Assembly: GCA_018608485.1 (NCBI GenBank)
Contig: JABAZK010000134.1
Coordinates: 1-32,033 of the forward strand
Origin: Flavobacteriaceae bacterium
Lineage (GTDB): Bacteria; Bacteroidota; Bacteroidia; Flavobacteriales; Flavobacteriaceae
Reading direction: 5' to 3'
Length of the DNA: 32,033 nt
In this document: positions 28,201 through 32,033 of the stretch, piece by piece
Layout of the letters: every line of letters starts with the position of its first letter
Position numbering within the stretch: position 1 is the stretch's first letter
Notes under the pieces: model-generated
Told to the model about the DNA's origin: nothing
The model's database searches: none
The model's input: the letters and a program-made list of their open reading frames with translations, nothing else
Program-made: the position numbers and the translations under genes

Positions 28201-29460
28201 TTAATTAAAATATTCAAAAAAGTATTTTTTTGTAAAGAATGTGGAATTTATTTTTTTTCCTAATTTCATGTAATTCTTGAGGTATTTAATATCATTATTC
28301 CAAGCGTATAAATATATGTAATGATATAATAAGGCCATATTTTGATATGATCTACTAAATCCTTTAAGTGTGAAATTTTTATCAATTGAAGTAATTTTTT
28401 CATGATCATTCATTTTAGTGTAATAGATGAGTTTCATGAATATAAAATTATTGTAATGCTCGTACTTGTAGAAGAATGTATAATCTGTTTCAGGTTTTAT
28501 TTTTTCAACAATATATCTCATCACTTCAAAGTTTCTAGTTATAATACATGTAAAGTTTATTTCAAATAAAAATTCTATTGGAATAAATCCATTTACTTGA
28601 TTTTTTTGAAAATAATTATTTAGTTTAAGCATTACTTCAGAATCTTCAATTAATAAATGTTGAGCAAATATTCTACTTTTTAATATGGGATGAAATTCTT
28701 CTTCCTCTTTTAATGTATAAAAAGAATCCTTACTTTTTTTAGTAAAAAACAGGTTTAAATTTAGGATACCTTTAGAGAATTCTTGGATGTCTTTTCTTGA
28801 GGAATTTTTGTAAATTGTTTCAATAATTTTAGAATAATACGTTTTTAAACTTCCATAGTCTACAAAAATTGTAATTACTAAATCCTGAAAATTTTCATTT
28901 AAAAGTAGTTGGTTAAACGCTTCATTCTTTATATCTATAGTGTTCATTATTTGCCCTATAGACATGCCAATAACCACTTTCTCATCATAGTTGAAATTAT
29001 TAGCATTCATTTTTTTGAGTTCAAAAATGTCTCGTATAAGATTAAAGTTTTCAACTAGAAATAACTCTCTTATAATTTGTATTAATTTTAAGTTGAAGCT
29101 TTTTGTTTGATTGAGGTTTTTGTTGATATACTTTAATAATATATCATCCTCATCTTTGTGAATAATTTTTGTAACTTCAAATTCTTGCTTCCATTTGTTT
29201 CTTAGTTTGAAATTAATGAGGAAATCAGAATAACTTTCAAAACTATTAAATTTTGATAAGGTGTCTAATGTGAAGTTACTTGCTTGTACATTTTTAACGA
29301 CTCCAAAAAACCTCCTAATGGTGTTGTAGCTGATGGCTATATCATTTTCTTTAGCTATAATTTGACTTAACCTTTTGCTATCTTTTAGACCTTTTATTTT
29401 AAACCCAATTTTTTCTTCGGTAATGTCTCTTAGCTTTTTTTCCATAGATGTACTAAACAT
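28201..29460 (-). CDS. Unrecognised 419-residue protein with DNA-binding-like N terminus
   Basis: I do not recognise a named family. The first 90 residues carry IAISYNTIRRFFGVVKN followed by TLDTLSKFNSFESYSDF, a pattern resembling the helix-turn-helix-like N termini (S..T.RR.FG ... TL..L....) of several Bacteroidetes regulators of unknown role. The remaining 330 residues are rich in Lys, Phe, Asn and Ile, look all-helical, and have no membrane segment or signal. An ATG five codons in (29445) gives MEKKLRDITEEK and may be the real start. It diverges from the EamA transporter gene across about 190 bases containing a perfect hairpin. Base use is very AT-rich even for this genome. Confidence 0.75.
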   Translation of the reverse strand: MFSTSMEKKLRDITEEKIGFKIKGLKDSKRLSQIIAKENDIAISYNTIRRFFGVVKNVQASNFTLDTLSKFNSFESYSDFLINFKLRNKWKQEFEVTKIIHKDEDDILLKYINKNLNQTKSFNLKLIQIIRELFLVENFNLIRDIFELKKMNANNFNYDEKVVIGMSIGQIMNTIDIKNEAFNQLLLNENFQDLVITIFVDYGSLKTYYSKIIETIYKNSSRKDIQEFSKGILNLNLFFTKKSKDSFYTLKEEEEFHPILKSRIFAQHLLIEDSEVMLKLNNYFQKNQVNGFIPIEFLFEINFTCIITRNFEVMRYIVEKIKPETDYTFFYKYEHYNNFIFMKLIYYTKMNDHEKITSIDKNFTLKGFSRSYQNMALLYHYIYLYAWNNDIKYLKNYMKLGKKINSTFFTKKYFFEYFN

Positions 29461-29560
29461 GTACCAATATACTAAAATGTTTATTATAATATTGTATAAA
29501 TATATTTTTATCCTCTAAAATTTTTTTTTGGGAAATATTCATTGAAAAAGAGAAAAACTG

Positions 29561-29603
29561 TAATAAAAAAAGTGTAATTAATACAATTACACTTTTTTTA
29601 TTA
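29561..29603. repeat. Perfect 19-bp terminator-like hairpin in a divergent promoter region
   Basis: Arms 29561-29579 and 29585-29603 are perfect complements (core GTGTAATT/AATTACAC with seven A and seven T outside) and the loop is AATAC. It would make a strong U-tailed hairpin on both strands. It lies between two genes that point away from each other, where a terminator is not expected. Likely readings are the end of a short untranslated RNA, an attenuator in one 5' leader, or insulation between promoters. Confidence 0.85.
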
Positions 29604-29652
29604 GTATTGTGAGTAAGTAGATCTAAACTATTTGTAGAATAACTAAACATAT

Positions 29653-30519
29653 ATGATATACCTCATATTATCAAATTTTTTTTATGCTTTGAACAATCTT
29701 TTATGGAAAAGAGCATTGTCTAAATTTAATCTATGGCATATCATCTCTTCGAGATCTTTGTTGACAAGTATTGTCGGTTTTATTGTTATAATTACCTTTT
29801 ATTCAGATGTCATTAATACTATAGACTTCCCTCTTTTTCTTAATATTTTCATCGCTTCAGTTTTTGGATCTTTAGGGTTGATTTGTATGATTCATGCTCT
29901 CAAAAAAGGAAGCTTATCGCAATTAGCTCTCTTTAATTTGATTATAGTTTTTCTTATTGGTTCTTTCTTGTTTTTTTTTGAAGGTTTACACTTTGAAAAT
30001 TACAGGGTTGCCTCATTATTAATAATTAGTGGATTTGTATTATACATATATCAAATTAAAAAAAAGAATACCCAACAAATGTCTTTACATCAGCTATTGC
30101 TGTTTTCTCTTATGTCAATTTTTTTCGCAGGTTCAATTGTTATGCATTGGTATGGTTTAAATAAAGATATTCCAGTAATTTTTTCATTATCTATTCAAGA
30201 AGCGGTGGTTTTTTTATCTTCAATAACTATTGTAATTATTAGCCCGTCTTTCTCTCTGGTGAAATTGCGCTATGAGTTAAAAAAAATATCAACTACTGTT
30301 ATTTTGATGGCTACTGTAATATTTGCAGCAATATGGACAGGTTTCTCAGGATTAAAGTTTACAGATCCGTTAATTTCCTCACTTATTAGTCTTTTAACCC
30401 CTATTTTAACAATACTATTTGGTGTTATTTTTTACAAGGATAAATGGAATTATTTAACGATATTATACTTTTTGCTTATTTCTTCAGGAATCTATTTGAT
30501 AAATTTAGAGATACCATAG
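29653..30519 (+). CDS. EamA family transporter
   Basis: A 288-residue inner-membrane protein with about ten hydrophobic helices arranged as two five-helix halves, the DMT/EamA architecture. The first half begins LSNFFYALNNLLWKRALSKF and the second near LLLFSLMSIFFAGSIVMHWY. The C-terminal helix pair SLISLLTPILTILFGVIFYKD is typical. Such proteins export or take up metabolites; the substrate is not readable. The start at 29653 follows directly on the spacer with the hairpin. Its stop is 14 bases from that of the opposing permease. Confidence 0.87.
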   Translation: MIYLILSNFFYALNNLLWKRALSKFNLWHIISSRSLLTSIVGFIVIITFYSDVINTIDFPLFLNIFIASVFGSLGLICMIHALKKGSLSQLALFNLIIVFLIGSFLFFFEGLHFENYRVASLLIISGFVLYIYQIKKKNTQQMSLHQLLLFSLMSIFFAGSIVMHWYGLNKDIPVIFSLSIQEAVVFLSSITIVIISPSFSLVKLRYELKKISTTVILMATVIFAAIWTGFSGLKFTDPLISSLISLLTPILTILFGVIFYKDKWNYLTILYFLLISSGIYLINLEIP

Positions 30520-30533
30520 AGCAATCAGAAAGG

Positions 30534-31817
30534 TTATTTTTTTGAGAATAGTTTTACTATAAAAAACATCAAACTTAAAATAATTAAAACCCCTATAAAC
30601 ACAAATATTTTTTCTTGAGATAATTTGGATAAAAGCCAAACAATAATGGCAGATGATGTTATTGGGATTAAATAGCTCCCAGGAACCTTAAATCCAGCAT
30701 TTTTTTTATTTAACTTGGAAGTCTTTAACTTTACTGTTGCCAAAGATATACCTAGATAAATAAGCAGTGTTGAAGCACTTGAAATAATTGCTAACTCCTT
30801 AAATCCTCCAACTAAAGAAAAACCAAAACCTAAGCAGATATATACTATAATAGCTATATAAGGTGTTGTATATTTTTTATGAATCTTACCTAAACTTTTT
30901 AGCGGGATTACATTTTTTGATGTTGCTGCAAAAATTACTCTTGGCATGCTAAGAATTTTGCTACTTATACTTCCTACCATAGAAACTGCAGCTCCAAATG
31001 TAATGACAGTAAAACCAATTGGTCCAAAGACAACATTTGCAACTTCAGCTAATGGGTTTTTATCATAATTAGTAAGCGTATTCCCTAGAACACCTTGTGA
31101 AATAAGTTGAATTAAAATATAAATAATAAGGATGGTGACAATGCTTAACGCAATGGCTTTAGGAATTGTTTTGTTCGGACTTTTAACTTCTCCACTTAAA
31201 GATAGTCCTTTTTCCGCACCAACAAATGCAAAGAATAAAATTAAAGACATTTCACCAATTTCAGTTGCAGAGGGGGTATTTTCCCAATAAAGATTTGAAA
31301 CACTAACTTCCGAAAAACCAAAAATGATGATTAAGAATAAAGGAGCTAATTTCAGCAGCGTAATAACTTTCACAAACCCAACTCCTTTTTTTAAACCAAC
31401 AATATTAATAAAACCAAAACCAAAAAAAAGTAGAATAAAAAAAAGAGACTGTGTCCAAAACTCATTAAATATTGGTAAAAATGTACTTAAAATATCCACG
31501 ATAGCATTCGCAACAGCAGCATCACCAGTAAATGAGGCTACAACTATTAGTATGGCGGTAAGAAACCCTGGATAATTACCAAAAGATGATTGTATATAGG
31601 TGTAGCTACCCCCATCTTCTGTAAAAACACTTCCTAGTTCAGCAAAGCATGCCATTACTAATATCATTACAAAGCCGCAAAATAAGTAGGCAATGATACT
31701 TGCTGCACCAAGACTAGCAGCAATTACTGCTGGTAATACAAAGATTCCACCTCCTATAATAATATTTACAATATTAGCACTAAGTCCAAAAACTCCGACC
31801 TCTCTTTGTAATTTCAT
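30534..31817 (-). CDS. APC family amino-acid permease
   Basis: A 427-residue inner-membrane transporter with about twelve helices. The first helix carries the substrate-binding motif IGGGIF (21-26) of the APC superfamily. The GGSYTYIQSSFGNYPGF segment after helix 2 is also typical. The FVGAEKGLSLSGEVKSPNKTIPKA segment between helices 6 and 7 is a strong family mark. The amino-acid substrate cannot be assigned. TAATTTGT on the minus strand about 40 bases upstream is a weak -7 candidate. Confidence 0.92.
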   Translation of the reverse strand: MKLQREVGVFGLSANIVNIIIGGGIFVLPAVIAASLGAASIIAYLFCGFVMILVMACFAELGSVFTEDGGSYTYIQSSFGNYPGFLTAILIVVASFTGDAAVANAIVDILSTFLPIFNEFWTQSLFFILLFFGFGFINIVGLKKGVGFVKVITLLKLAPLFLIIIFGFSEVSVSNLYWENTPSATEIGEMSLILFFAFVGAEKGLSLSGEVKSPNKTIPKAIALSIVTILIIYILIQLISQGVLGNTLTNYDKNPLAEVANVVFGPIGFTVITFGAAVSMVGSISSKILSMPRVIFAATSKNVIPLKSLGKIHKKYTTPYIAIIVYICLGFGFSLVGGFKELAIISSASTLLIYLGISLATVKLKTSKLNKKNAGFKVPGSYLIPITSSAIIVWLLSKLSQEKIFVFIGVLIILSLMFFIVKLFSKK

Positions 31818-31943
31818 ACTCTACATTACTTATATTAAAAACAATTCACAAATTACACCTTTAAAATTAATAGCCATCTAAATTTTTTTTTTAGTTAAGA
31901 TATAGTCATCAAAAAAACAGCTATAAAAAAAGTGAAAAAGTCC

Positions 31944-31970
31944 ATGTTATTAATCATCTATACAATCTGA
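31944..31970 (+). CDS. Possible short Leu/Ile-rich leader peptide
   Basis: An eight-codon frame, MLLIIYTI, that can also start at a GTG at 31932. Five of its eight residues are Leu or Ile. A weak hairpin with a T-rich tail follows at 32002-32015. Position and content would suit a branched-chain amino-acid leader, by analogy with the trp leader in this window. The gene it would control lies outside the window, and AT-rich DNA yields such codons easily, so this is only a suggestion. Confidence 0.2.
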   Translation: MLLIIYTI

Positions 31971-32001
31971 TTATTTTTTTGTTCTATTCATTAAATCTTA
32001 T

Positions 32002-32023
32002 ATCTCACACGAGATTTTTGTTT
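32002..32023 (+). terminator. Weak hairpin with T-rich tail at the window end
   Basis: ATCTC (32002-32006) pairs with GAGAT (32011-32015), loop ACAC, followed by TTTTGTTTATAT. The stem is only five base pairs, so stability is doubtful. It may belong to the leader of a plus-strand gene beyond the window. Confidence 0.25.
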
Positions 32024-32033
32024 ATATTTTAAC

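Noticed and set aside
29453-29650. 65-residue minus-strand frame with a hydrophobic stretch between the divergent genes
   Set aside because: The hydrophobic part is the translation of the perfect hairpin with its A/T runs, it overlaps the start of the 419-residue gene, and no promoter or conserved feature supports it.

Overview
The window reads as a chromosome segment of a member of the Bacteroidetes, most likely a marine Flavobacteriaceae. The evidence is a low-GC sequence, A-rich leaders without Shine-Dalgarno sites, several matches to the Bacteroidetes -7 promoter box TAnnTTTG, a fused SecDF, Bacteroidetes-type lipoprotein signals, and a signal-peptide TPR protein paired with a TonB-receptor-like barrel. 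No tRNA, rRNA, insertion sequence, phage gene or CRISPR array was seen.

Region 1 (1-6.9 kb) is housekeeping. It holds the 5' part of secDF (minus), fhs (plus), mdh (minus) and gyrB (minus). A perfect 17-bp inverted repeat lies between the convergent fhs and mdh and probably terminates both.

Region 2 (6.9-16.2 kb) is amino-acid synthesis. asnB (minus) diverges from a complete tryptophan operon, trpE-G-D-C-F-B-X-A (plus). In front of trpE is a full attenuator. It has a promoter (TTG, 20 bases, TAAATTTG), a 14-codon leader peptide with three consecutive Trp codons, a candidate antiterminator, a hairpin followed by eight T, and a second hairpin before the GTG start of trpE. Coupling in the operon is tight (one-base gap, ATGA and TAATG overlaps, a 26-base overlap). 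Gene X, between trpB and trpA, is a DUF3050 protein whose His/Asp/Glu pattern suggests a heme-oxygenase-like metal fold.

Region 3 (16.2-25.0 kb, minus) is cell envelope. One close-packed set encodes an M28 peptidase lipoprotein, a DoxX-like membrane protein, an amidohydrolase lipoprotein and an FKBP lipoprotein. Upstream of it is a two-gene unit, a 1011-residue exported TPR protein followed by an outer-membrane barrel. This unit diverges from an ftsE-like ABC ATPase (plus).

Region 4 (25.2-32.0 kb) is accessory. It has two overlapping GT4 glycosyltransferases, an unrecognised 419-residue protein with a DNA-binding-like N terminus, an EamA transporter, and an APC amino-acid permease. A perfect 19-bp terminator-like hairpin sits unexpectedly between the two divergent genes at 29.46-29.65 kb. 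The last 100 bases may hold the start of another leader (a short Leu/Ile-rich reading frame and a weak hairpin), but this is speculative.

The strongest points for follow-up are the trp attenuator, unusual in that the leader peptide starts almost at the predicted transcription start, and the DUF3050 gene locked into the trp operon.
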